Shown here: positions 10,743 to 19,947 of the stretch, piece by piece
Numbering within the stretch: position 1 is the stretch's first letter
How the letters are laid out: each line of letters begins with the position of its first letter
Assembly: GCA_947259225.1 (NCBI GenBank)
Contig: CAMYLK010000008.1
Span: 1-64,000, forward strand
Source: an uncultured Desulfobulbaceae bacterium
GTDB taxonomy: Bacteria; Desulfobacterota; Desulfobulbia; Desulfobulbales; Desulfobulbaceae
Length of the DNA stretch: 64,000 nt
Direction: 5' to 3'
Translations under genes and position numbers: made by a program
Notes under the pieces: model-generated
Databases searched by the model: none
What the model was told of the DNA's origin: nothing
What the model saw: only the letters and a program-made list of their open reading frames with translations

Positions 10743-10979
10743 TTAATACTGTGTTTGCCCTGAGTATGGAATAAGAGCCAGATGCCTGGCACGCTTTACA
10801 GCTTCTGTAATCTGGCGCTGGTGTTTTGCGCAGGTTCCATATATACGCCTGGGTATTATTTTTCCACGCTCTGTAAGAAGACTGCGCAATGCCCTGGCAT
10901 CCTTGTAATCTATCGTAAGGTCTTTTTCAGTACAGAACTTGCATACTCTGGGCCTGAAAATTCTTTTTCGTAAAGCCAT
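10743..10979 (-). CDS. rpsR: 30S ribosomal protein S18
   Basis: [65 protein letters not shown]. Confidence 0.97.
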   Translation of the reverse strand: MALRKRIFRPRVCKFCTEKDLTIDYKDARALRSLLTERGKIIPRRIYGTCAKHQRQITEAVKRARHLALIPYSGQTQY

Positions 10980-11014
10980 TTCTAATCCTTCTGATATTTT
11001 ATCCCGTTAAGGGG

Positions 11015-11644
11015 TTATTCTTTTTCCTTGGCAGGAACATCATTATCGGAAACCACTTCATCTGCTGCCGGGGCCGAATTTTCATCTCCAGCCATATCTT
11101 CTACTTCAGTTTCAACTTTTTCTGTGATCTCTTCTCCAGTCGTATCAGCTACTTCAGCTACAACTTTTTCTGTGATTTCTTCTCCAGCGGCATCTTCTAC
11201 TTCAGCTTCAGCTTTTTCGGCAACATCATCTACTTCAGCCTCTTTAGCTTCAGTTACAGTTTCTTCTGTTTCTGTAGAAATTTCAGTATCTTCGAGTTTG
11301 GCTGCTGCAGTTGCCGCGGCAAGTTCGATTTCCGATTCTATTTTCTCCTGATCAATGGAATCAACGAGTTTAATCGTGAGAAAACGAAGCACACGGTCAT
11401 CGAGTCTGAAAATTCGTTCCATTTCCTGAACAGTTGTAGCTGGAGCTGCAAAGTCAAAATGAATATAGTAGCCGTGATTTTCCTTCCTGATCTCGTAGGC
11501 AAGCTTTTTTACTCCCCAGCGATCAAGAAAAATAATAGCACCGCCATCATTTTTAATTATATCATTGGTCCGATCTATAATTTCGGTAAACTGGGATTCG
11601 CCCAGATTTGGGCGTAATACATAGGTTGTTTCGTAACGACGCAT
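11015..11644 (-). CDS. rpsF: 30S ribosomal protein S6 with long acidic C-terminal extension
   Basis: MRRYETTYVLRPNLGESQFTEIIDRTNDIIKNDGG...WGVKKLAYEIRKENHGYYIHFDF, followed by about 100 residues rich in E/A/V/T. Confidence 0.93.
   Translation of the reverse strand: MRRYETTYVLRPNLGESQFTEIIDRTNDIIKNDGGAIIFLDRWGVKKLAYEIRKENHGYYIHFDFAAPATTVQEMERIFRLDDRVLRFLTIKLVDSIDQEKIESEIELAAATAAAKLEDTEISTETEETVTEAKEAEVDDVAEKAEAEVEDAAGEEITEKVVAEVADTTGEEITEKVETEVEDMAGDENSAPAADEVVSDNDVPAKEKE
11085..11228. repeat. 48-bp tandem repeat (about 3 copies) encoding a 16-aa acidic repeat in the S6 tail
   Basis: tctccag anchors at 11085, 11133 and 11181; protein units AEVEDAAGEEITEKVV / AEVADTTGEEITEKVE / TEVEDMAGDEN... 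Confidence 0.85.
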
Positions 11645-11667
11645 ATTTTCCTCCTCATGGTCAATGT

Positions 11668-11705
11668 GGCCCTCGCTGCAATCCTGTTCCGGGAGAGCGA
11701 GAAGG
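11668..11705 (-). promoter_or_regulatory. Candidate S6:S18 leader hairpin (autoregulatory r-protein leader)
   Basis: In the rpsF 5' leader: minus strand ctCTCGCTctcCCGGAACAGGATTGCAGCGAGgg; stem CTCGCT/AGCGAG enclosing CCG. Confidence 0.35.
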
Positions 11706-11725
11706 TTATAAAAGTTTAATTTATA

Positions 11726-11755
11726 ATTTTAACACAAAAGTTAAAATAGTGTCAA
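11726..11755 (-). promoter_or_regulatory. Sigma-70-type promoter for the rpsF operon
   Basis: Minus strand TTGACA-18 nt-TAAAAT about 80-110 nt upstream of the rpsF ATG. Confidence 0.5.
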
Positions 11756-11870
11756 CTGCTTTATAGAATTTCCTGCGATATGTACATTATTAATACAATC
11801 GAAAGCAAGTCCGTCGTGTAAAATGAAAATTTGATAGGGTGATATTTGTTTGAACGGTGACAGCATGTAA

Positions 11871-13346
11871 TTAGGGAGTAGCCTGTAAAGCATTAATCAG
11901 TGGTTCCAGAAACTGTTCATAGTGTTCCCATCGCTTAACGGATTTATTGTATATCGGTCTGTTCACCTGATCCCGGCTTGCTGTTCGTATTACTTTGTTG
12001 CTGTTGTAAAAATTGAGGCATGAATCATCCCAATCAAGATTGCAATGTGTAAGCATTTTTCGTGTCTCATCTTCAATGTTATTTATTACATTCTCATAGT
12101 GAACATCAAGAATATGTCCGGGCGAAACATCGTGCCAGTGTTGCATCAATTTCTGGTAGAGCAGGTAGTATGCGCCCAGCACCTCCAGGTCGAATGAATA
12201 TTCATAACCTTCACCAAAATCCTGCTTGTAGCATGAAAAACAGGTGTCAAGAGGTGTCCGGACGCAGTGTATTATTTTTGCCATGGGAAGAGCACGTCGA
12301 ATTAATCCTATGAATCTGAAATTATTAGGCATTTTGTCCGTGACATGGATCGATGAGTTTTCTCTGTGCCGTTCAAGTGCCTGAGAATATTTTTTCCCTA
12401 GCTGACCAAATCCTGCCGGCAGGGACAAGTCTGTTTCCAGGTAGAGCTCTTCCAGATATTTGAGCTCTCCTCCTGTTGAAACCTGCGGGTGTGATGAAAG
12501 AATTTGTTCAATCAATGAAGTACCGCTCCTGGGCATGCCCACAATAAAAACAGGAGTTGGGTCATCATGCCCAAATGACAGGTTTCTTTTCACATAATTT
12601 TCATCGCAAGTGCTGATAATTTTGTTAATGGTATATATTTCCGATGTAATGTCATATCGGCTGTTATTCCAAAGATAGGTGTTTCCTCTTTTCAAAAAAT
12701 CAAAGGCAAGATCGTACTCATCTAGATAATCATAATATTTTCCCATCACCTTGCAGAATTTCGCCCGTAATCTACCATCCAGTGATTCCAGTACTCCTTC
12801 CATGTTTAAAAGCTGTTCTCTGAGCAGGTCATATTTCCCCTGTTTATGAAAAACAGCGCAGAGTTCTTCATGGGAAAATATATAATCCGGTTGAGTTGAA
12901 AGAGATTTTTTGAAATAAGGAATACTTTTACTGAATTCCCGTTGTGCTTCCAGGGCATAACCAAGGTAATAATTTGCTCTGGTATTTTCAGGATCTTTTG
13001 TTAAAACCTGCTCACTGATACGTGTCATATCCGCCCAGTTATTCGTGATTTTGTAGGCTGCAGCCAGGTTAAGACAGTATTCACTTTCACCGGGGTGCAG
13101 ATGAATTGCTTTCTTGATTAAATCTATCGCCTTGTTGAATTCAGTTGAATAATTTAACAAAAGTAAAGCGAGAATGTTCAGAACGTTATGGTTGGAAGGA
13201 TCCCGTTTAAGTATTGTTGAATATATTTTCTCTGATTTTTTCCACTCACGAAAATTATGATACTTATGTGCAGTTTTCAGCAATTTTGAACGATGACTAT
13301 ATTTTGCCTTCCTTGATCTTTTTAATTGTCTGGACAGCTTCACCAT
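11871..13346 (-). CDS. TPR-containing sulfotransferase family protein
   Basis: N-terminal TPR-like repeats; C-terminal PAPS-binding-like PTPVFIVGMPRSGTSLIEQILSSHPQVSTGGELKYLEEL, KIIHCVRTPLDTCFSCYKQ. Confidence 0.88.
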   Translation of the reverse strand: MVKLSRQLKRSRKAKYSHRSKLLKTAHKYHNFREWKKSEKIYSTILKRDPSNHNVLNILALLLLNYSTEFNKAIDLIKKAIHLHPGESEYCLNLAAAYKITNNWADMTRISEQVLTKDPENTRANYYLGYALEAQREFSKSIPYFKKSLSTQPDYIFSHEELCAVFHKQGKYDLLREQLLNMEGVLESLDGRLRAKFCKVMGKYYDYLDEYDLAFDFLKRGNTYLWNNSRYDITSEIYTINKIISTCDENYVKRNLSFGHDDPTPVFIVGMPRSGTSLIEQILSSHPQVSTGGELKYLEELYLETDLSLPAGFGQLGKKYSQALERHRENSSIHVTDKMPNNFRFIGLIRRALPMAKIIHCVRTPLDTCFSCYKQDFGEGYEYSFDLEVLGAYYLLYQKLMQHWHDVSPGHILDVHYENVINNIEDETRKMLTHCNLDWDDSCLNFYNSNKVIRTASRDQVNRPIYNKSVKRWEHYEQFLEPLINALQATP

Positions 13347-13476
13347 ATTAATAAACCTGGAGTCTGGGGAAAATTATTTAAGCGATCGTAAGTAATATCT
13401 TAATGACAAAAAAAATCCCTCCAATTTTTACCAATTTTTTTATTAAAAGAAAAATGCCTTTAATACTTTAAGTTAA

Positions 13477-13715
13477 TCTGATTTCCACTAATCCTCAGCC
13501 AGCTTTAGTGCCACAAAGCATAACTAGTTGACATTATGTTTTTTATGTCATTCGGAGTCTCGCAAGCTCGCTTACCTCGAACGAATGTGAGAAATATGGA
13601 CTGTTGTGGTATAAGATTTCCCGCTGCGCTCGAGGTAAGCGAGGAACGAGACTCCGAATGACAAAGACTTCCAGTATATAAACAAAATCCATGCTGAACT
13701 TTAGTGGTAATCAGA
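13477..13715. repeat. Nested inverted-repeat intergenic element (possible MITE-like / palindromic element)
   Basis: Inner arms 13547-13580 (gtcattcggagtctcgcaagctcgcttacctcga) and 13630-13662 (tcgaggtaagcgaggaacgagactccgaatgac); outer arms 13477-13491 (tctgatttccactaa) and 13701-13715 (ttagtggtaatcaga). Confidence 0.75.
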
Positions 13716-13751
13716 ATTCGCTATAAACAGGTTTGCATTATCACAGAATAA

Positions 13752-14156
13752 TCACTTTTTCTCAGGTGATATCTTTTCTTTGGACTTGATAGCTTCCCAT
13801 TGCCTGCGAAGTTCATATTCGCTGCCGGCTTCTTTGCCTGCAAAGACATGAGGGTGCCTGCGAATCATTTTTTTTGTTATTCCCTTAAGCACATCTTCAA
13901 GGGTAAATTCTCCCTTTTCCTCATATAATAAAGTCGTAAGGATAAGAATGTAAAGCAGATCACCTGTTTCTTCGCATACATGATCACTCTGGCCGTGACG
14001 TATAGCTTCTGCCAGTTCTCTCGCTTCTTCAAGAAGGTACCTGGTCAGACTTGACGGGGTCTGTTTGCGATCCCAGGGACACCCGTCTTCAGCACGGAGT
14101 TTTGAAATCACTTTGACCAGGTTCAAAAACTCATCTGATGTATGGTGTGGCGACAT
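13752..14156 (-). CDS. mazG: MazG-family nucleoside triphosphate pyrophosphohydrolase
   Basis: LRAEDGCPWDRKQTPSSLTRYLLEEARELAEAI...EETGDLLYILIL...RRHPHVF. Confidence 0.9.
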   Translation of the reverse strand: MSPHHTSDEFLNLVKVISKLRAEDGCPWDRKQTPSSLTRYLLEEARELAEAIRHGQSDHVCEETGDLLYILILTTLLYEEKGEFTLEDVLKGITKKMIRRHPHVFAGKEAGSEYELRRQWEAIKSKEKISPEKK

Positions 14157-14287
14157 GGAATTTCCTTCAGCAGTAATGATGACTTGAGCAGAGATTTAAT
14201 GAAAAAATATCATATCACTGCTATCTTTGCCATGATCATACGCTCAATTAAACGAGATAAAAAGATCAGATTTCAAAAAGGTGAGAT

Positions 14288-14506
14288 ATGTTTGATAAGG
14301 TTATATTCTTCAGAAGGTATCCATTTGAAGCCGGCCAGAAACTCCATATTGAGGATGGGCCCAGAAAAGGAGACTGGGAAGTAATTGCTGTTACTGACAA
14401 GAAAGTAACACTGCAATGTCCTGTCAGCGGATTTAAGGTTGAGTGGGACAGGTTTTGCTACATGAGTGATGTACGGGAAACGCAATGGCCGGCAGCAGAG
14501 GGCTGA
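14288..14506 (+). CDS. Small hypothetical protein
   Basis: 72-aa ORF MFDKVIFFRRYPFEAGQKLHIEDGPRKGDWEVIAVTDKKVTLQCPVSGFKVEWDRFCYMSDVRETQWPAAEG with upstream AAAGGTGAG. Confidence 0.6.
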   Translation: MFDKVIFFRRYPFEAGQKLHIEDGPRKGDWEVIAVTDKKVTLQCPVSGFKVEWDRFCYMSDVRETQWPAAEG

Positions 14507-14621
14507 TATATTTTATGTAATATATAAGATGGGTCTTTGTCTTGCTCCCTTAAACAGGCTCTCTGGAATAGTTGGATGTATACAAAGTTCATCAAATGCT
14601 TCCAGGCCAAGGCCATTTTTC

Positions 14622-15062
14622 TCAGCTTATATGGCCCTGCAAAGTGACTTCGTAAATAACATCTTTACCGGCCAGGGGATGGTTGTAGTCAACCGTTACA
14701 TGGTCTGATGAGACAGACACAACAGCTGCCGGAACTTTTTCAGGACCTTTATCACCATTAAGGGTCAGTGAAAGGATCATTCCCGGTTGAGGTACGATCC
14801 TGTTTCCGAAAACAGATTTATCGATCATCTGGATCAGGTGTTCATGGCGCGGACCATACGCCTGATCGGCCGAGAGAGCGAATGTTCTGGTTTCTCCAGG
14901 TTTCATCTCCAGAAGTTCTTTTTCAATAACCGGAAAAAAATTACCCTGGCCCAGGGTAATAATCACTGGATGATCTTCTGGTGTTTTTTCAAATATTTCA
15001 CCATCTTCAAGTCTGCCCTGAAGAAAAATCGCTACCTGTTTGTATTCTTGATTTATTTTCAT
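14622..15062 (-). CDS. FKBP-type peptidyl-prolyl isomerase, SlyD-like
   Basis: ITLGQGNFFPVIEKELLEMKPGETRTFALSADQAYGPRHEHLIQ...VTVDYNHPLAGKDVIYEVTL; likely start is the internal ATG at 15062. Confidence 0.88.
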   Translation of the reverse strand: MKINQEYKQVAIFLQGRLEDGEIFEKTPEDHPVIITLGQGNFFPVIEKELLEMKPGETRTFALSADQAYGPRHEHLIQMIDKSVFGNRIVPQPGMILSLTLNGDKGPEKVPAAVVSVSSDHVTVDYNHPLAGKDVIYEVTLQGHIS

Positions 15063-15191
15063 GTAATATCGTATCCTGGTAAGTGAGATAAATTTATTGA
15101 TAAGCATATAATATTCAAATGTATATATTTTGACAATACCTGAGTGAAATGTAGGAGCAACTCTTGACAAAGCATCGATCACAGCCTAACT

Positions 15192-15797
15192 ATGTGCTCC
15201 AGCAATTTTACCAATCAGCTTATTATGGAACTTGAGTGCGAAAAGTATAAAGAGAAGATGGATCCTGTAGGAGCGCACTGCCGTCATCCGGAAGATTACT
15301 GTAAATACAGGACGTCCTGTGTCATTCATTTTTCAGGAATAAATGATGAGGATATGGATAGCGGTACACATGCAGAACCCGAGCAGGATACAGTGCAAAA
15401 AGTAAACCGGAAAATAATGATAAATCTTAATTTTAAAAAATCCAAAAACGGTCTTTTGCCGGCAATTGCGCAGGATTATAAAACCGGCGAAATTCTTATG
15501 CTTGCTTTTATAAATGACCTTGCCTGGCAGAAAACACTTGAGACCGGAAAGGCACATTACTGGAGCAGGTCGAGAAATCAGCTCTGGCTGAAAGGTGAAT
15601 CGTCAGGACATGTTCAGATTATAAAAGAGATTCTCGTGGACTGCGATGAGGATACCGTGATTTACAAAGTTGAGCAGCTTGGTGATGCTGCCTGTCACAA
15701 GGGATACATTTCCTGTTTTTACAGGCGGGTTGAAGGCAACTCACTTGCTGTCCATGCACAAAAGGTTTTTGATCCGGATAATGTGTATGGGAAATAA
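15192..15797 (+). CDS. hisI: Phosphoribosyl-AMP cyclohydrolase with Cys-containing N-terminal extension
   Basis: C-terminal [55 protein letters not shown]...[13 protein letters not shown]; 75-aa extension with [28 protein letters not shown]. Confidence 0.93.
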   Translation: MCSSNFTNQLIMELECEKYKEKMDPVGAHCRHPEDYCKYRTSCVIHFSGINDEDMDSGTHAEPEQDTVQKVNRKIMINLNFKKSKNGLLPAIAQDYKTGEILMLAFINDLAWQKTLETGKAHYWSRSRNQLWLKGESSGHVQIIKEILVDCDEDTVIYKVEQLGDAACHKGYISCFYRRVEGNSLAVHAQKVFDPDNVYGK

Positions 15798-15840
15798 AAA
15801 AAAGTGTGCAAAATTAATAAACTGAATAAGGATTTTAAGC

Positions 15841-16713
15841 ATGAACGTGCTGAAAATAGGGATACCGAAAGGCAGTCTGGAAAAGGCTACAATTGAACTT
15901 TTTGACAAGTCCGGTTGGCAGATTAAACTTACCTCCCGCAACTATTTTCCTGAAGTGGATGATCCTGAACTTTCCTGTTCAATCTGCCGTCCTCAGGAAA
16001 TGTCGAGTTATATTGAATCAGGCATGCTGGATGCCGGGATAACCGGTAAGGACTGGACCCTGGAAAATGGTTCAGACATTGAGGTTGTTGCTGATCTTGT
16101 CTACTCCAAAGTAAGTAAAAAGCCAACCCGCTGGGTAATTGCAGTTCCCGGGGACTCGCCCATTACAAAACTTGAAGATCTAGATGGCAAGAAGATTTCC
16201 ACCGAACTGGTAAATGTTACACGCCGTTTTTTTGATGAGCGCAATATTTCTGTAGATATTGCTTTTTCCTGGGGCGCTACCGAGGCCAAGGCTGTATCCG
16301 GCCTTGCAGATGCGATTGTTGAGGTTACTGAAACTGAATCAACAATCCGTGCGCACGGGCTGAGAGTCATACACGAGTTGATGGAGTCAAATACACAGTT
16401 GATCGCCAGTAAAAAGGCCATGGCAGACCCATGGAAAAGAGAGAAGATTGAGAACATGGCCATGCTCCTCAAAGGTGCATTAAAAGCTGACAGAATAGTC
16501 GGCTTAAAAATGAACATATCGCATGCGAAGCTCGATGAACTTATAGAAATTCTTCCAAGTATGACCGCGCCTACAATAGCACAACTCTATAAGCAGGACT
16601 GGTTTTCTGTGGAAACCGTTATCTCTGAGCATCAGGTTCGCGACCTTGTTCCCAAGCTCAAAAAAATTGGTGCTGAAGGAATTGTTGAGTACACGCTGAA
16701 CAAGGTAATCTGA
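15841..16713 (+). CDS. hisG: ATP phosphoribosyltransferase (long form)
   Basis: LKIGIPKGSLEKATIELFDKSGW, DAGITGKDWTLENG, AIVEVTETESTIRAHGLRVI. Confidence 0.94.
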   Translation: MNVLKIGIPKGSLEKATIELFDKSGWQIKLTSRNYFPEVDDPELSCSICRPQEMSSYIESGMLDAGITGKDWTLENGSDIEVVADLVYSKVSKKPTRWVIAVPGDSPITKLEDLDGKKISTELVNVTRRFFDERNISVDIAFSWGATEAKAVSGLADAIVEVTETESTIRAHGLRVIHELMESNTQLIASKKAMADPWKREKIENMAMLLKGALKADRIVGLKMNISHAKLDELIEILPSMTAPTIAQLYKQDWFSVETVISEHQVRDLVPKLKKIGAEGIVEYTLNKVI

Positions 16714-16751
16714 AATTAACAATGCCTTGAACTTCGGCAGCAGGGAAGCGA

Positions 16752-17333
16752 ATGAATTTTCACAATGTGAGTTTTCTTAAAAGCGTTTACAAGATTGGCC
16801 AGCTACCTGAGCCAATCTATCCCGAGATCGCGTTTGCCGGTCGTTCAAATGTTGGGAAATCCAGCCTGATAAATAGGCTTGTCAATCGCCGCAGCCTTGT
16901 TAAGACGAGTTCCAAGCCAGGTAAAACCCAAAGCCTGAATTTTTTTGATGTAGACAGTTGCCTGTACCTGGTTGACCTTCCCGGTTACGGCTATGCAAAG
17001 GTTTCCATGGGGGTGCGCTCTTCATGGGAAAAACTGATCACCCGTTATCTGGAGGAACGACAGAGCCTGGTTTGTGTCGTCGTTATTATAGATATCCGTC
17101 ACACGTTGAAGGAGTATGACAGGAACCTGGTCGGGTGGCTGCGAAACAGCGGGCTGTCTTTTCTTCCGGTTTATACCAAGTCCGACAAACTTTCCGGCAA
17201 TAAACTTGCACGAAACGCGGCTGAGCTCGATGCGGGGCTGACAATTAATCCTGCCGATAGAATTTTATTTTCTGCTAAAACCGGACAGGGATGTGAAGCG
17301 CTACAGTCTCTTCTTGCATCTTATGAAAAATGA
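16752..17333 (+). CDS. engB: Ribosome biogenesis GTP-binding protein EngB/YsxC
   Basis: PEIAFAGRSNVGKSSLINRLVNRRSLVKTSSKPGKTQSLNFF, LVDLPGYGYAKVS, YTKSDKLS. Confidence 0.96.
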   Translation: MNFHNVSFLKSVYKIGQLPEPIYPEIAFAGRSNVGKSSLINRLVNRRSLVKTSSKPGKTQSLNFFDVDSCLYLVDLPGYGYAKVSMGVRSSWEKLITRYLEERQSLVCVVVIIDIRHTLKEYDRNLVGWLRNSGLSFLPVYTKSDKLSGNKLARNAAELDAGLTINPADRILFSAKTGQGCEALQSLLASYEK

Positions 17334-17428
17334 TGTTAGAAAAAATATTCTTTCAATCATGTGGTGTATCCCAAATCACGGATTGATACGGTTCTTCCTG
17401 TAACAAAGCTTAAAAAAAGGAGGTACGG

Positions 17429-17710
17429 ATGTCATTGAGAGAGAATTGGCCCTGCTGGGAAATCATGAAGTGTAATCCTGAGCAAGCTGCCCAGTGTCCG
17501 GCATATCATGCTGAATCACCATGCTGGGAGGTAATGCGGGGGATTGACGCCCTGTCATTTAACATTTGCCGTGATTGCATTGTCTATGTGATCAAACAGA
17601 AAGATTCAATTTTCAGTAAAGAGGAAATCTTGAGCATCATGCACCAGAAAGGTGTTGATGTAACAGGTCTTCAATGTCCTCAGTTCAGGGCAAGCGCAGA
17701 AACCGTATAG
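17429..17710 (+). CDS. Small Cys-rich protein, probable 'two-CW' type
   Basis: NWPCWEIMKCNPEQAAQCPAYHAESPCWEVMRGIDALSFNICRDCIVYVI with AAGGAGG ribosome-binding site. Confidence 0.7.
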   Translation: MSLRENWPCWEIMKCNPEQAAQCPAYHAESPCWEVMRGIDALSFNICRDCIVYVIKQKDSIFSKEEILSIMHQKGVDVTGLQCPQFRASAETV

Positions 17711-17759
17711 TACTTTTCGGTTGATTTTCAAACCTAGCTTCAAGCTACAGGCAGAGTTT

Positions 17760-17791
17760 AAGAAAGGACCAGTAAATTTTATTACTGGTCC
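17760..17791 (-). terminator. Intrinsic terminator overlapping the lepA stop codon
   Basis: Minus strand GGACCAGTAAtaaaatTTACTGGTCCtttctt. Confidence 0.65.
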
Positions 17792-19575
17792 GACTTGAGG
17801 ACGGATAGAAAAGCACTTTGCGGGATGTCAACATTCCCAACTGTTTTCATGCGTTTTTTGCCGGCCTTCTGTTTTTCCAGAAGTTTTCTTTTTCGCGAAA
17901 TATCACCCCCGTAACATTTCGCGGTCACATCTTTTCGTAACGCTGAAATATTTGTCCGGGCAATAATAGACCCGCCGATGGCAGCCTGGATGGCAATTTT
18001 GAACATCTGGCGGGGTATTTCTTCCTTTAAACGTTCACAGGCCCTTAGCCCACGTTCTCGAGACCGACTGCGGTGTACCAGCTGTGAAAGCGCGTCCACT
18101 ACTTCACTGTTAACAAGAATGTCAAGTTTAACAAGATCACTCCTGCGGTAGTCAATGAGTTCATAGTCGAATGATCCATAACCCTGAGTCACGGACTTGA
18201 GACGATCGTAAAAGTCATAAATAACTTCTGCCAACGGCAATTCACAGGTAAATTCTATCCTGCCTGGCATGGGATAATGGTAGTTGGTGTTTTCACCACG
18301 CCGTTCCATACAGAGAGTCATAACAGCACCCATGTATTTCTCAGGAATATGTATCGTTGCCTTGATAAACGGCTCTTCAATGTAATCAATACTCCCAGGA
18401 TCAGGAAAATAGGCAGGATTGTCAACCTCAAAATGTTTGCCGTTTGTCAGATAAAAATTATAGCGGACCGAAGGAACAGTCAGGATAAGTGATATGTCAA
18501 ATTCCCTCTCCAGCCTTTCCTGAACTACTTCAAGGTGAAGGAGGCCGAGGAATCCGCATCTGAATCCAAATCCCAGCGCGGCAGAGGTGTCTTTTTGAAA
18601 AGACAGGGCCGCGTCGTTGAGTTTAAGCTTTTCAAGTGCAGCTGCAAGATCCTCATATTCATCAGTTGAAATGGGGTAGATAGACGAGAAAACCACCTGT
18701 TGCACTTCCCTGAAACCAGGCAGGGGAGAGAGGCTGGGATTTTCGGCCAGAGTGATGGTGTCGCCCGGACGTGTATCTGAAACAGTTTTTACACCGGCAA
18801 TAATATACCCAACCTGACCTGCGGACAATTGTTTCTGGGGTTCACGATGCAACCGGAAAAGACCGACTTCTTCTACTTTATATTCCGCGTTGTTAGACAT
18901 GAATTTAATTATATCACCAGGTTTGACCTTTCCATTGACAATCCGGCATGATATGACGGTGCCCCTGTAAGGGTCATAATTGGCGTCGAAAATCAATGCC
19001 TCCAGCGGTTTATCCAATTCACCCTCAGGTGGAGGGAGGTAATTGATAATTGCTTCCAGCACTTGACCGACGCCCTGACCTGTTTTGGCAGAACTGTATT
19101 GAATGGTCTCACCGTCAAGGCCCAGGTCATCAATAATCTGAGTGGCCACTTTTTCAGGTTCAGCTGACGGCAGGTCAATTTTGTTTATGACCGGTATGAT
19201 TTCCAGGTCATTCTCCATTGCAAGATAGAGATTTGCCAGAGTTTGCGCTTCAACTCCTTGTGCCGCGTCAATAAGAAGCAGAGCACCTTCACAGGAAGAA
19301 AGAGCACGGGAAACTTCGTAACTGAAATCGACATGGCCAGGGGTGTCAACAAGGTTAAGTGTGTATTTTTTCCCATCTTTTGCCGTATAAGGAAGACATA
19401 TAGTCTGGCTTTTAATGGTAATACCCCTTTCCCGTTCAATATCCATTGAATCGAGGAGCTGGTCCTTGAACTCACGTTCAGTTACCATGCCGCAAAGTTG
19501 AATCATCCGGTCAGCCAGTGTCGATTTGCCGTGGTCAATATGGGCAATTATGCTGAAGTTCCTTATGTTGTCCAT
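17782..19575 (-). CDS. lepA: Elongation factor 4
   Basis: IRNFSIIAHIDHGKSTLADRMIQLCG, ERERGITIKSQTI, DTPGHVDFSYEVSRALSSCEGALLLIDAAQGVEAQT. Confidence 0.98.
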   Translation of the reverse strand: MDNIRNFSIIAHIDHGKSTLADRMIQLCGMVTEREFKDQLLDSMDIERERGITIKSQTICLPYTAKDGKKYTLNLVDTPGHVDFSYEVSRALSSCEGALLLIDAAQGVEAQTLANLYLAMENDLEIIPVINKIDLPSAEPEKVATQIIDDLGLDGETIQYSSAKTGQGVGQVLEAIINYLPPPEGELDKPLEALIFDANYDPYRGTVISCRIVNGKVKPGDIIKFMSNNAEYKVEEVGLFRLHREPQKQLSAGQVGYIIAGVKTVSDTRPGDTITLAENPSLSPLPGFREVQQVVFSSIYPISTDEYEDLAAALEKLKLNDAALSFQKDTSAALGFGFRCGFLGLLHLEVVQERLEREFDISLILTVPSVRYNFYLTNGKHFEVDNPAYFPDPGSIDYIEEPFIKATIHIPEKYMGAVMTLCMERRGENTNYHYPMPGRIEFTCELPLAEVIYDFYDRLKSVTQGYGSFDYELIDYRRSDLVKLDILVNSEVVDALSQLVHRSRSRERGLRACERLKEEIPRQMFKIAIQAAIGGSIIARTNISALRKDVTAKCYGGDISRKRKLLEKQKAGKKRMKTVGNVDIPQSAFLSVLKSDQ

Positions 19576-19904
19576 GTATATTTTTAATGTAATACTATAT
19601 CGTTGGCATTGAAAAAAATTTAAAATATCAGTGGGTCAGTGTAGTTATTATGTGCAGGATCGTAATCCTGCAACACTATTACAGCCTTTTGAGTATTTTC
19701 CATATTATTGATTTCTGGATATTCCGAGGTGCACTTGATAGCATAAATCGTGTAAAAATAAAACTAATTCAATGTAATATATTGTAGATAACCAAAAAGT
19801 CTTAATTGTTATGAACGGATGTCTGTGCATTTCAGTTCAAAATAGTGTATATATCTTCTATGTGAAATTTTTGGTAAAAGAGTATATAATTAAAAATAAA
19901 AGAG

Positions 19905-19947
19905 CTCTGTGAAAGGATATCATCCTTAAGCAGAGTAATTTTTTTTA
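19905..19947 (+). terminator. Intrinsic terminator-like hairpin upstream of rpoH (attenuator or end of a small transcript)
   Basis: ctctgtgaaaggatatcatccttaagcagagtaatttttttt: ctctg/cagag plus aaggat/atcctt stem followed by a U-tract, about 60 nt before the rpoH ATG. Confidence 0.6.

Noticed and set aside
13477-13715. CRISPR or transposase-bearing insertion sequence
   Set aside because: No direct spaced repeats and no ORF; only inverted repeats.
14940-14962. Palindrome ttaccctggcccagggtaa
   Set aside because: Lies inside the SlyD-like coding sequence; likely codon coincidence.
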